Positions 1 to 8,925 of a DNA stretch of 64,000 bases are shown here, piece by piece. The notes beneath the pieces are model-generated. The model was given only the letters and a program-made list of their open reading frames with translations. It did no database searches and was not told the origin of the DNA. The DNA lies in assembly GCF_000211815.1 (NCBI RefSeq), contig NZ_GL890944.1, positions 23-64,022 of the forward strand. Direction: 5' to 3'. Source of the stretch: Moorena producens 3L. GTDB lineage: Bacteria > Cyanobacteriota > Cyanobacteriia > Cyanobacteriales > Coleofasciculaceae. A program made the position numbers and the translations under genes. The number at the start of each line of letters is the position of its first letter. Positions within the stretch are counted from its first letter, which is position 1.

Positions 1-112
1 CTAAAAACTGAACTCATTGTGATTATAGTGATTATTGGAATGATTATAATTAGTTTTTCAAGGGTTTTATAAAAGTTTTTTTGGGGATTTTAGGGGTAAT
101 TAATAATTAATA

Positions 113-539
113 ATTAAGAATGTAGAATTAAGAATGTAGAATTGAGAATGTAGAATTAAGAATTGAGAATTAAGAATTGAGAATTAAGAATTGAGAATTA
201 AGAATTGAGAATTGAGAATTGAGAATTGAGAATTGAGAATTGAGAATTGAGAATTAAGAATTGAGAATTAAGAATTAAGAATTAAGAATTGAGAATTGAG
301 AATGTAGAATTAAGAATTAAGAATTAAGAATTAAGAATTAACCATTCTGGCTTCTGGCTTCTGGCTTCTGGCTTCTGGCTTCTGGCTTCTGGCTTCTGCC
401 TTCACCATTCTACATTCTTAATTCTACATTCTTAATTCTACATTCTTAATTATACATTCTACATTATACATTCTACATTCTACATTCTTAATTATACATT
501 CTTAATTATACATTCTGCATTCTAAATTCTTAATTCTGC
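113..539. repeat. Heptamer tandem arrays (STRR)
   Basis: About 30 head-to-tail copies of GAATTAA/GAATTGA run from about 113 to 340. They are followed by about seven copies of CTTCTGG (344-400) and then by an irregular array of TCTACATTCTTAAT-like units up to the stop of the next gene. Short 7-bp tandem repeats of this kind are well known in filamentous cyanobacteria. No gene is visible in bases 1-540. Confidence 0.9.
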
Positions 540-540
540 C

Positions 541-3500
541 TTATTTGACTAAAGCCCGGAAGCGAATAAATCCATAGGAATTGGGTGGGTTTCCGGGTGA
601 ATCAGCGTTTGGCACATCCCCAACTTCCACTACTACTACTCCATTTTGATTGAAGGTGACATTACATCCCGATGGCACTGAGGTTCCTGGCCCGTAATAC
701 CGACCGCGATCGCTATCGGGAATATTAGTAAGATAGATGTTCGGTTCAGCTGGACCACCTGAGGCTAGGGCAGTAGTGCTCTGGAACATGGCAATCCCGA
801 CATCACTACTTGGGAAGCCAGCTGTGGCATTAAAGGAATCGGTAATAAAGGTAGTTTCCCCAGGCACTCGGTCACAGATGCGCAGGTTTTTAGCATCGTT
901 GCTGCCATTGGAGAGGAAATATACAGTATACTCTAACTCATCCCCTGGCATCACTTGCCCAGAGTTAATTAATCCCCGCAGATACACATCAGGATTCGGC
1001 CAGTTGGGGTCATTGTCATCAGCAGCACGGTCGGAACCAACGTTATTCTCAGAACTGCCACCATCAATGCCATCGATAAAGGGTGAGCCGGATTGCGGTA
1101 GCTCTATCCACTGGTTGGTATCTTTGGGTTTAATAGCAGTAATCCGCTTGACCAGGATGACATTGGGCAAGATATTGTTATAAACTCCAACACTAGTTTG
1201 GCGTACACTCACCGTATCTGTATCCCTGGTTTCCAGGAATTCAGGACAACGGCCATTGGCATCATTACTAAGGGTATGCTCCCAGCAAGCACTAGTATTT
1301 CCGTCTTCTCCATTGGGGGTGAGACTAATCGATTGACCAGTGCTTGCCCCATCTAAGTCTCGTTGGTAGGTGTCATCCCACAGATTCAATTCAGCTGAGG
1401 GTGGAGTATTGATGGCGTTATTGGAGCCATAAGCAATGTAGTCTACAATCTTGAATTCCTCGTCATACAGCCAGATATCTTCTCCAGCATTGTTAAGTTT
1501 GGCTGCCTTTCCTAACCAATCCTGGAATGCAGCATCGGGAGCTTGATGGTCTGATGTATTGTTGCCAATCCAAATAACAGCGTATTCCCCTGGTTGGAGA
1601 GTGGTGTTGTTGGGGAAGATATAGGCCGGATTAGCAGCATCACCAGTAATGTTGCCAGTATTATCAGTACTGTTAAAAATCAGGTTGCTATCGGCTAGCT
1701 TCCAGTTACTGATATCTACAGCATTATCGGAAGAGTTATAGAGTTCGATGAATTCATCATTAGCTTCAGCACTGCTGCCAGTTTGGGCGTAGAGGACTTC
1801 GTTGATAACGATATTTCCGGCTTCCGGTGAAGCTTCTTCCGGGACTATGCTGGCTGAAGGTTCTTTCGGGACTAAACTGTAGGTATAGGTGACACACAAT
1901 CCGGCGGTTGCCTCGCTACTAGAGCCAGTGGAAGCGTTCTGAGAGTTAATGAAAGTAGCTGCAGAGGTAGTATTCACCGGGATACTGACGGTTTCCACTG
2001 GTGATGAGGAGCTAATGAAATCAGCTAGGTTAGTGTACTCCTCGGTATGGGTTTCATAGGCAAGAATCGTGGGAGTCCTGCCACCGGAAGTGCCGCTAAA
2101 GTCAGGAGGATCACTACCATCGAAGGCTGGTAGATTGAAGTCGGTGGATTGGTTGTAATTTCTGGTAATATTGGCGTTAGTATCAGGCAAGGAAACACTG
2201 ACTTCTCCCTCCTGGTTCACGGTTATTGTTTTTGGCTGGTCTGCCGTATTCTCGTAGATTAACTCTTGTGCAATCAGGGTACTCAGGGTTAGGTCTACCC
2301 TGGCCAGGCTCCCTAGAGCAGAATCAAATTTCTCTACGTTCAGGGTTTCAGTCCAATTGGTAGCCTGGAGTGGTATGATATCGCAAGCGACAATAGTGTT
2401 GGCTTTAAGGGTAAGTCCAGCATCAATACTGGTATTGTTGTCTCCCGCAGCCAAGGTGAAGGTATCGGTGCGACCTGTGACTGGATCGGCATCACTGTCT
2501 AGGGTGTCATCCCCAGCATCTTGGCGAGTGAAGCTATAGCCCACAGCAGGGGAGGTGAATTCAATGATGTAATCCCCTGGGTCAAGGTCGCTGAAACTGT
2601 AGTTACCACTACTGTCGGTAAAAGTGGCATCAACTAAGGTGTTGTCAGATTTGTAGATATTGACTAGGGCGTTGGGAATTCCAGGCTCTCCAGGATCTTG
2701 GATGCCATCACCATCTAGGTCTTCCCAGACTTGATCCCCTACAGAGGCAGTCGTTGGTGTAGAGTTAGCGATCGCAATTTGATAATCCTCTACCTCACCA
2801 TCACTAGCGGCACCAGTAGGAGTAAGGCCAGTATCAGAACTATACCGGAAACGTGCATAAGTATTACCAACGGTAGCTCCAGCTGGTACAGTTAGGTTTA
2901 ATGCGATCGCATTTCCACTAGGACTAGCATTGGTAGCAATTTGCTCACCACTATCATCAAAGTCTCCATCTGCGTTCCAGTCAATCCAAGCATTCAGCAC
3001 TCCAGACCCGGCTGTAGTGATATCTAATCTAACATTATCCGATATCGGTAGAGTTTGTCCTTGTAGGCTAGCGCTATTAATTTGAACCCCATCATCGGTA
3101 TCATCGGTAGCGTTATTGTTATTATCGGTGCCATCTCCAAAGCCATCCGTATCAGCTGTTACTCCTGCCCCTAAATAGGTGCTATTGTCAATGGTATGGG
3201 TAGGACCACTATTAGCGGATAAGGTTTGGTAATCCCCATTACCGGTGCTGGCGGTAGTATCAGGAGCATCACCATAGTCAACAGTTGTTGTAGGAGGCGT
3301 TACTGTAATTTCAGTACAGTCACCAAATGTCGCTGTATTTGGGTCATCCGACGTCCCTGATGCCTGATTTCCACTGGCTTCCCCTTCATAGTCAATTGAA
3401 GCCTGGTTACAAACCTTTTCCCCAGGCGCAGCTGTAACAGTGACCTCAAAGGACATGGTCACCGTCTCGTTAACGTTTAACTGCCCCCCCTGGGTGGTGT

Positions 3501-4977
3501 TTGCCCCCGTACCTACACGAAAGATAACGTTGGTGCCATCAAACTCAGCTTCATCAGTAGCACCATCGGTTTTAGTCACTCCATTAATTTTCAACGATCC
3601 CGGTACAAAGGTTGTTCCTGTCGGAATGATATCCGTAATCACCGTGTTAACGGCGTTATCATTCCCTGTATTTGTAACACTAATGGTATAACCAATCGTA
3701 TCCCCATTCTGATAAGTTGTTTGGGGGGTGGTCTTCTCAAACTCAGTGACCAGATTCGGTTCAAACACCTCCACCCCAAAGAAGTAAACCATAGGCCAGA
3801 TGCCATCACCTGACGTGGATAGGTTCAAATCAATACTGGTTGCATTGGTCGGAATGACGTTGTTGGCTTCGTTCCAAGCCGTCAGATCTAGAAGATCAAT
3901 ATCCACAACCATATTGTAGGGATCATTAGGAGTACGACTTGTGACATGAGACCCATACTGAGAAATTGTGCTGTTATAAAAGTTATTTAATGGGTTCACG
4001 GGGTCGGACACCGGAGTATTATTAATCGACAGTGTATCGCCGCTTACATCCGGCTCGCCATCCCCCGCGAATGCACCCATAAAGACACTAAAGCCTGGTG
4101 TTGGTGGCGTCCTTAGCCCAGTTAAGGTTTGGGTATTGCCGGTATTGAACCCTGAGAAGTCGTACCCGTCGAAAACAGTCATATTCCGTCGGGGCTCACT
4201 TGGATCTTCGTACACCACGATTAATGACCAACCAGCATTGGGATAGGTAAATCCTGTGCCTGTACTTGCCTGTACATTCGCTAGAGTATAGGTACCACTC
4301 CCAGCCGCTTGCACCAAACTTGTCACATCCGCGAAGGAGCTGTATACATCCCAGCCGCTTGTTGCAGAGTTATCAATACTTGTGAACGTATCTGCCGTAA
4401 CGGTCTGATAGCCTCCCTCTGGCGTAGCTAACAAGGCTTCATTTCGCTTACTGGCATCCGGTGCAGGCGTGGTGGCACCGTCAGAGGTGCCCCCCCAGTA
4501 AAGACCTGCAAACAACACATTGGCACCGACAGGCAGGGTTAAATCGGCAGAGCTAGAGTTAAAGGTACTTGGATCGCTATCGGAATCTAGCATCTGCATG
4601 GCCAGACCACCGCTGTTGTTGCCGACATTGCCAGTGGCTAGTCCGTTTAAGCAGGATGCATTGGTGCGATCGCAAATCAATGAGGCATTACCAATCGCCA
4701 CCATATTACCGGGCACGTGGGCGCTGTAACGCAAACTAAATGGCCTTGGCCCTGTGGCGAGTGACGCATCAATACCAACCTGCCCTGCTACTTCAGTAGG
4801 AGTAGACACCAGCAAAGCAGAACCTGTCACCAGGATCGGGAAAGTAGCTTTAGCTAGGTTAGTTATGCCCATCAGGTTAAAGCCTAAAGGCTGCCAATCA
4901 GAATTTACCTCAGATGCCCGAGGAGAGTCTGAGGAATGGTTTGGGATTTTTTTGAGATAATTGAATAAAGATTTCAT
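541..4977 (-). CDS. Large secreted multi-domain surface protein (DUF11, SdrD-B, lamin-tail)
   Basis: This protein of about 1478 aa is probably exported and cell-surface or extracellular. A hydrophobic segment near residues 39-62 (ATFPILVTGSALLV) fits a signal or anchor after a basic N-terminus. A DUF11-like domain lies near 415-530 (YTISVTNTGNDNAVNTVI). A GEVEDYQ block near 732 follows a DWNADGDFDDSGE calcium-loop-like stretch. An SdrD B-like domain (VGDQVWEDLDGDGIQDPGEP) spans about 746-840, a lamin-tail domain (INEVLYAQ, EFIELYN) about 1054-1180, and a second DUF11-like domain lies near 1345-1400. I chose ATG 4977; a TTG at 5046 would add 23 residues before the basic start. It stands alone between repeat-rich spacers. 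The domain calls are good, but the biological role (matrix, adhesion or scaffold) is unknown. Confidence 0.85.
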   Translation of the reverse strand: MKSLFNYLKKIPNHSSDSPRASEVNSDWQPLGFNLMGITNLAKATFPILVTGSALLVSTPTEVAGQVGIDASLATGPRPFSLRYSAHVPGNMVAIGNASLICDRTNASCLNGLATGNVGNNSGGLAMQMLDSDSDPSTFNSSSADLTLPVGANVLFAGLYWGGTSDGATTPAPDASKRNEALLATPEGGYQTVTADTFTSIDNSATSGWDVYSSFADVTSLVQAAGSGTYTLANVQASTGTGFTYPNAGWSLIVVYEDPSEPRRNMTVFDGYDFSGFNTGNTQTLTGLRTPPTPGFSVFMGAFAGDGEPDVSGDTLSINNTPVSDPVNPLNNFYNSTISQYGSHVTSRTPNDPYNMVVDIDLLDLTAWNEANNVIPTNATSIDLNLSTSGDGIWPMVYFFGVEVFEPNLVTEFEKTTPQTTYQNGDTIGYTISVTNTGNDNAVNTVITDIIPTGTTFVPGSLKINGVTKTDGATDEAEFDGTNVIFRVGTGANTTQGGQLNVNETVTMSFEVTVTAAPGEKVCNQASIDYEGEASGNQASGTSDDPNTATFGDCTEITVTPPTTTVDYGDAPDTTASTGNGDYQTLSANSGPTHTIDNSTYLGAGVTADTDGFGDGTDNNNNATDDTDDGVQINSASLQGQTLPISDNVRLDITTAGSGVLNAWIDWNADGDFDDSGEQIATNASPSGNAIALNLTVPAGATVGNTYARFRYSSDTGLTPTGAASDGEVEDYQIAIANSTPTTASVGDQVWEDLDGDGIQDPGEPGIPNALVNIYKSDNTLVDATFTDSSGNYSFSDLDPGDYIIEFTSPAVGYSFTRQDAGDDTLDSDADPVTGRTDTFTLAAGDNNTSIDAGLTLKANTIVACDIIPLQATNWTETLNVEKFDSALGSLARVDLTLSTLIAQELIYENTADQPKTITVNQEGEVSVSLPDTNANITRNYNQSTDFNLPAFDGSDPPDFSGTSGGRTPTILAYETHTEEYTNLADFISSSSPVETVSIPVNTTSAATFINSQNASTGSSSEATAGLCVTYTYSLVPKEPSASIVPEEASPEAGNIVINEVLYAQTGSSAEANDEFIELYNSSDNAVDISNWKLADSNLIFNSTDNTGNITGDAANPAYIFPNNTTLQPGEYAVIWIGNNTSDHQAPDAAFQDWLGKAAKLNNAGEDIWLYDEEFKIVDYIAYGSNNAINTPPSAELNLWDDTYQRDLDGASTGQSISLTPNGEDGNTSACWEHTLSNDANGRCPEFLETRDTDTVSVRQTSVGVYNNILPNVILVKRITAIKPKDTNQWIELPQSGSPFIDGIDGGSSENNVGSDRAADDNDPNWPNPDVYLRGLINSGQVMPGDELEYTVYFLSNGSNDAKNLRICDRVPGETTFITDSFNATAGFPSSDVGIAMFQSTTALASGGPAEPNIYLTNIPDSDRGRYYGPGTSVPSGCNVTFNQNGVVVVEVGDVPNADSPGNPPNSYGFIRFRALVK

Positions 4978-5720
4978 AACTGGCCGGAATGAATTAAAGA
5001 GAAAAGCTAATTGGTAACTGACCCAACTAGTCTTGATGTCAATCAATTATTTAGTTGAGCAACACCGAATAAATAACTAATCGTGGCTCTAGGAAAGTTG
5101 CTATGTAAAACGTTTATAAAATAATTATGATAATCATGATCTGGCAGGAGTTTTAGTTTTTGAAAGAATAATTTTTAATAAATTACCCGCCCGATCAGAA
5201 TTAGTGGGCAATAAGCGCGGTTTTATGCATACAATCAGTTCGGTAGAGCCCTAATCATTAATAACAAATAACTCAGCTTTCAGTACTGAGCACTCAGATA
5301 AGCGATTGACCCTAGGTCACGCTACTTGAGGTGCATCCGATTTTCCTCCTAGTTAAACTACTCTTGTGATCTAGGATTGCTTGATTGATGTGGTTATTGC
5401 CTAGAGAGAATTACGGAATTTTGATCAGGTTACGGAGGAAATGATATCCGTGAATTCCACATCTCCCTGAGTTAGGTGTTAGGTTAATCCTTCTAGTGCC
5501 TAATAGCTATTTTAGTAATTGTTAATTGTTAATTGTTAATTGGTAAGCATTCAGATAATGCGCTACTTGAGGTGCTACTTGAGGTGCTATCAGCTATCAT
5601 CTGATTCCCTATGGGCACTCTACTTGAGGTTAATTCAGCCATTGGCCTTTGGAAAACGGCTGAATGCTTATGTTAATTGGTAATTTTAAATTATAATTAA
5701 TGTGCATGATTAAAGCAATC
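4978..5720. other. Non-coding spacer with CTACTTGAGGTGC repeats
   Basis: No convincing gene is visible. The stretch carries several copies of a tail motif CTACTTGAGGTGC (near 5322, 5561, 5576) and a GACC-CTAG-GGTC stem followed by ACGCTACTTGAGG near 5309. These are variants of the palindromic repeat family found elsewhere in the window. A TTAATTGT array sits at about 5517-5540. A promoter for the minus-strand surface protein should lie just above 4977, but I cannot assign boxes. Confidence 0.6.
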
Positions 5721-6085
5721 GACAAATAGCGTTACTAGTAGAGTTACTAGGGAAATCAATAACAGACCTGACGTTACCGGTAGAGTAAATTTACCCATGA
5801 GCAGTAGAGTGTATTATTAAACTAACCGACAGCTATACTTATTCCTAGAGTTACTGAGTAAATCAGCAATATACCTAAGGTTACCGGTAGAGTAAATTTA
5901 CCCATGATCAGTAGATAAGATTATTAAACCAACCAGCAACTAGCGTTACCGGTAGAGTTACTGGGGAAATCAATAACAGAGCTGATCTGATCGGTAGAGT
6001 AAATTTACCCATGATCAGTAGATAAGATTATTAAACCAAGCAGCAACTAGCGTTACCGGTAGAGTTACTAGGAAAATCAATAAAG
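5721..6085. repeat. 107-bp tandem repeat, about 3.4 copies
   Basis: The phrase GGTAGAGTAAATTTACCC recurs at 5779, 5886 and 5993, and a GTTACYRGTAGAGTTACT-type phrase recurs at 5731, 5838 (degenerate), 5945 and 6052. Every interval is exactly 107 bp. Each unit holds the palindrome GTAAATTTAC. Copies 2 and 3 are most alike. The array has no long open frame and lies between the surface protein gene and the Rpn-type nuclease gene. Confidence 0.9.
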
Positions 6086-6149
6086 TAAATTCCACCTATA
6101 ATAAAATCAATTAATTTTTGAGTTAACACTGCTTGTTAACTATACTAAT

Positions 6150-6184
6150 CCCTACTCCCTACTCCCTACTCCCTACTCCCTACT
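6150..6184. repeat. CCCTACT heptamer array at a start codon
   Basis: Five tandem CCCTACT units end about 4 bp before the ATG at 6189 and occupy the place where a ribosome binding site would normally be. No purine-rich Shine-Dalgarno sequence is visible there. Confidence 0.9.
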
Positions 6185-6188
6185 AATC

Positions 6189-7043
6189 ATGGCCAAGACA
6201 CACATCCGCTTTGACTGGGCGATCAAAAAACTGCTGAGGGATAAAGCTAATTATGTTGTCCTAGAAGGCTTGATCACCGAATTACTAGGAGAAGAGATTA
6301 CTATTGAATCTATTTTAGAAGGCGAAAGTAATCGGCTCACCGAAGACAATAAACTGAATCGGGTTGATATTCTAGCGCTCAATAGTGCTGGAGAGTTACT
6401 GCTAGTGGAAGTCCAAAATAGTTCCGAAAATGATTACTTTCACCGGATGCTATTTGGCGTCTCCACACTGCTCACGCAATATCTAGATAAAGGAGAGCCC
6501 TATAGTAAACTCAAAAAAGTCTACTCCATTAATATTGTTTACTTTACCCTGGGGCAAGGACAAGATTACATCTATGAAGGGAAACTAGATTTACGAGGTC
6601 GTCATCATCAAGACTCCTTAGGGTTATCCAGTCTCCAGAAAGAGTTGTTCAAACTAGAGAAAGTATACCAGATATTTCCCGAATATTATATCTTGAGAGT
6701 CAACCAGTTTGATAATGTAACTAGAAACAATTTAGATGAATGGATCTATTTCCTAAAGAATAGTGAAATCAAGGAAGAGTTCCAAGCCAGAGGATTAGCC
6801 GAGGCCAAGGATAAGCTCAGGATTGATAATTTACCATTACCAGAAAGGGTTGCTTATCAGAAATATCTGGAAAATAAACGGTATGAAATTAGCCTGTTGG
6901 CAGGAGCAGAAGCAGCTGGAAAATTACAGGGGAGAGCAGAGAAAGCTATAGAAATAGCCCAAGCTATGAAAGCAAGAGGGATTGATTTGGATTTAATCGT
7001 GGCAACAACTGGTTTAACTAAAGAAGACGTTGAAAATTTTTGA
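6189..7043 (+). CDS. Rpn/PDDEXK_2 family nuclease (putative transposase family)
   Basis: This 284-aa protein belongs to the Rpn-like PD-(D/E)XK family, often annotated as a putative transposase and known from E. coli RpnA as a recombination-promoting DNA endonuclease. The nuclease core is visible as D60 in NRVDIL and E74-x-Q76 in LLLVEVQ, the D...ExQ form of the catalytic motif. The following FHRMLFGVSTLLTQYL helix is also typical. The C-terminus (AMKARGIDLDLIVATTGLT) has the helical tail that in this family often repeats and helps recognise DNA. The start is fixed by ATG 6189, directly after an STRR. It has no partner gene. Its activity is inferred from family membership; such genes are numerous in cyanobacteria. 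Confidence 0.85.
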   Translation: MAKTHIRFDWAIKKLLRDKANYVVLEGLITELLGEEITIESILEGESNRLTEDNKLNRVDILALNSAGELLLVEVQNSSENDYFHRMLFGVSTLLTQYLDKGEPYSKLKKVYSINIVYFTLGQGQDYIYEGKLDLRGRHHQDSLGLSSLQKELFKLEKVYQIFPEYYILRVNQFDNVTRNNLDEWIYFLKNSEIKEEFQARGLAEAKDKLRIDNLPLPERVAYQKYLENKRYEISLLAGAEAAGKLQGRAEKAIEIAQAMKARGIDLDLIVATTGLTKEDVENF

Positions 7044-7158
7044 ATGGTCGCTAAGGGATTAAACCTTGAGGTATAATAAATTAATTCTGAAAATTTTTCT
7101 GCCCTTTTTACTACTCCCTACTCCCTATTACCTATTCCCTGATTAAACCATTTTAATT

Positions 7159-7767
7159 ATGTCACCAAATCAAAAAAAAGCATCTGAAACTAAACCTGAA
7201 AATAACCCTGAAAATAAACAGTATAGCCCTTCTGTATTTCGCATCTCTCCTATAATTCGGATTACCCTAATCACATTTTATTGGGCGCTGTTGATACCAT
7301 TACCGTTTTTAGCTAAAGTATCATCGACTCCGGTATCGCCAATAATCCTGTGGATAGGAATTAGCTTAGGATTTATCGCCCTCTATGGTGCCTTAAGCGA
7401 ACAGGTGATTGTAGATGACGAAAAAATTCAGGTAGCTTATCCCAATTGGGTGCCCCGATTCTTCCGCAAAGGTTGGCAATTACACTGGAAAGAGGTGAAA
7501 GACTTAAAAATGCGCACCACAGGTCAAGGAGGGCTTGTTTACTATTTCGTTAGCCAGTCTTATGACCAAGCTTACTTGCTGCCAATGCGAGTAGTGGGAT
7601 TTAATCGCTTAGTTAAGTTAGTACAAAACTATACCGGGATAGATACTACCGATATTCGTCCCCTAGCCCAGCCTTGGATGTATCTAATTTTGTTCGGATT
7701 CACCCTCTTGCTATTACTTGTAGATGCCTGGACCATAACCACAGCTATCAATCAGGGTTTGATGTAA
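7159..7767 (+). CDS. Membrane protein with central PH-like segment, unknown function
   Basis: This 202-aa protein is hydrophilic for about 30 residues. It then has two membrane segments (about 37-55 LITFYWALLIPLPFLA and 63-80 ILWIGISLGFIALYGAL), a soluble middle of about 85 residues (VIVDDEKIQVAYPNW through VVGFNRLVKLVQNY), and a C-terminal membrane segment (about 174-192). The order resembles conserved cyanobacterial membrane proteins with a bacterial PH-like domain. I do not recognise a specific function. It follows the Rpn gene by 115 bp on the same strand, with an STRR-like CTCCCTA tract between, so co-transcription is uncertain. Confidence 0.7.
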   Translation: MSPNQKKASETKPENNPENKQYSPSVFRISPIIRITLITFYWALLIPLPFLAKVSSTPVSPIILWIGISLGFIALYGALSEQVIVDDEKIQVAYPNWVPRFFRKGWQLHWKEVKDLKMRTTGQGGLVYYFVSQSYDQAYLLPMRVVGFNRLVKLVQNYTGIDTTDIRPLAQPWMYLILFGFTLLLLLVDAWTITTAINQGLM

Positions 7768-7828
7768 GCATTCAGCTATCAGCTCTCAGCTCTCAGCTAA
7801 TGGGCTACGCGCACGGTACTTGAGGTAC

Positions 7829-7938
7829 TATAGCACTACCCATTAAGATGTTTGACATTCCTAAACTCCGAAACGTAAGTAATCCCTTACTTTTGACTTC
7901 TGACGCAATAACCTTGCTGACTTGGGCGTAGCGCTATA
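7829..7938. mobile_element. MITE-like element, TATAGCRCTAC terminal inverted repeats (copy 1)
   Basis: The element begins TATAGCACTAC and ends GTAGCGCTATA, which are inverted repeats matching at 10 of 11 positions. The interior includes GTTTGACATTCCTAAACTCC and a CTTTTGACTTCTGAC stretch that recurs in the copy at 62296. It is 110 bp long with no open frame. Two further copies lie at 31471 and 62296. Confidence 0.75.
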
Positions 7939-8024
7939 AAAGCACTATCTGTAGCACCATCTGTAGCCCATTAGCTGAGAGCTCTCAGCTAAAACATTGA
8001 TAATTTTTAATTGGAGCAAAGCGA

Positions 8025-8807
8025 TTGACTAATCCCCTGTTGCAGCTAAAGCAGGTAAGCCTGACCCTCTCAACCAGGGCTAAAGCAGCTGGAATACCTA
8101 TATTAACTGATATTTCTTTCGAGGTCAGCCCATGCGATCGCATCAGCGTGATTGGACCATCTGGTGCTGGTAAAACCTCTCTGTTGCGGCTGTTGAACCG
8201 ATTAAGTGAGTCCACCCAGGGAACAATTTACCTAGATAATCAGAACATCCGGAATATCCCTGTCCTAGAATTGCGGCGACAGATCATGCTGGTTCCTCAA
8301 GAACCAAAATTGTTAGGAATGACCGTTCAGGAGGCTCTAGCTTATCCGTTGGTATTGCAACAGCTGCCAAAAAAAGCGATTGGCCGTAGGCCACGCTACG
8401 CGAACGCACAACGGACACAAGAGATTCGAGAGAGACTGCGCATCCCAGCGGAGTGGTTAGAGCGTACAGAGTTACAACTGTCTTTGGGACAACGGCAATT
8501 GGTTGCGATCGCACGAGCACTAGTTGTCCAACCAAGGATAGTGTTACTTGATGAGCCCACCTCAGCCTTAGATGCTGGTATAGCCTCTCAGGTGATCAGG
8601 GTATTTACCGATTTAGCCCGAAAGGAGCAGATCACAATTTTGATGGTCAATCACCAGCTAGATATGGCTGAGTTATTTTGTAATCGACTATTGTATTTGC
8701 AAGATACTCAGTTACTCCAAGACAGTCCAGCTGAGCAGATTAATTGGCAACAATTACGAGAGAGATTAGTACAAGCAGAAGCTAAAGCATCTCAAGAGTG
8801 GGCTTAA
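8025..8807 (+). CDS. ABC transporter ATP-binding protein (YbbL/FetA-like)
   Basis: This 260-aa cytoplasmic ATPase subunit energises transport through a membrane partner that is not encoded nearby. Walker A is GPSGAGKT (44-51), the Q-loop lies in VPQEP (90-94), the signature is LSLGQRQ (152-158), Walker B is IVLLDEPTSALD (172-183), and the switch histidine is in MVNHQ. Length and sequence fit the small YbbL/FetA-type ATPases; the substrate cannot be told. I use TTG 8025, preceded at about 9 nt by GGAG. Residues 120-127 (GRRPRYAN) are encoded by an inserted palindromic repeat in the helical subdomain, between the Q-loop and the signature; see the repeat at 8382. The frame is kept, so the protein may still work. 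Confidence 0.88.
   Translation: MTNPLLQLKQVSLTLSTRAKAAGIPILTDISFEVSPCDRISVIGPSGAGKTSLLRLLNRLSESTQGTIYLDNQNIRNIPVLELRRQIMLVPQEPKLLGMTVQEALAYPLVLQQLPKKAIGRRPRYANAQRTQEIRERLRIPAEWLERTELQLSLGQRQLVAIARALVVQPRIVLLDEPTSALDAGIASQVIRVFTDLARKEQITILMVNHQLDMAELFCNRLLYLQDTQLLQDSPAEQINWQQLRERLVQAEAKASQEWA
8382..8405 (+). repeat. 24-bp palindromic repeat inserted in frame in the ABC ATPase gene
   Basis: GGCCGTAGGCC forms a GGCC/GGCC stem followed by the constant tail ACGCTACGCGAA. Taking out 24 bp rejoins GCGAT and CGC into an intact HIP1 site GCGATCGC and leaves the codons for KKAIAQR in frame. It adds exactly eight codons. Confidence 0.85.
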
Positions 8808-8840
8808 TCATTTGTTGACAGTTGACGGTTATTTTAATTT

Positions 8841-8925
8841 TGCCTATTGCCTCTTGTCTATTGCCTATTGCCTCTTGTCTATTGCCTATTGCCTCTTGTC
8901 TATTGCCTATTGCCTCTTGCCTATC
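8841..8925. repeat. 21-bp (3 x 7) tandem array before the acyltransferase gene
   Basis: About four copies of a 21-bp unit built from TATTGCC and TCTTGTC heptamers. The array happens to be open and would translate as repeats of AYCLLSI, but this is best read as an untranslated STRR reaching the true ATG at 8926. Confidence 0.85.

Noticed and set aside
113..539. Possible CRISPR array
   Set aside because: Units are 7 bp with no spacers; these are STRRs. The 107-bp array at 5721 also lacks unique spacers.
737..1183. 148-aa open frame opposite the surface protein gene
   Set aside because: An antisense shadow of a strong coding frame, with no recognisable motifs.
8812..8925. In-frame N-terminal extension of the acyltransferase with AYCLLSI repeats
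   Set aside because: It is a translated 21-bp STRR; the family N-terminus begins at ATG 8926.
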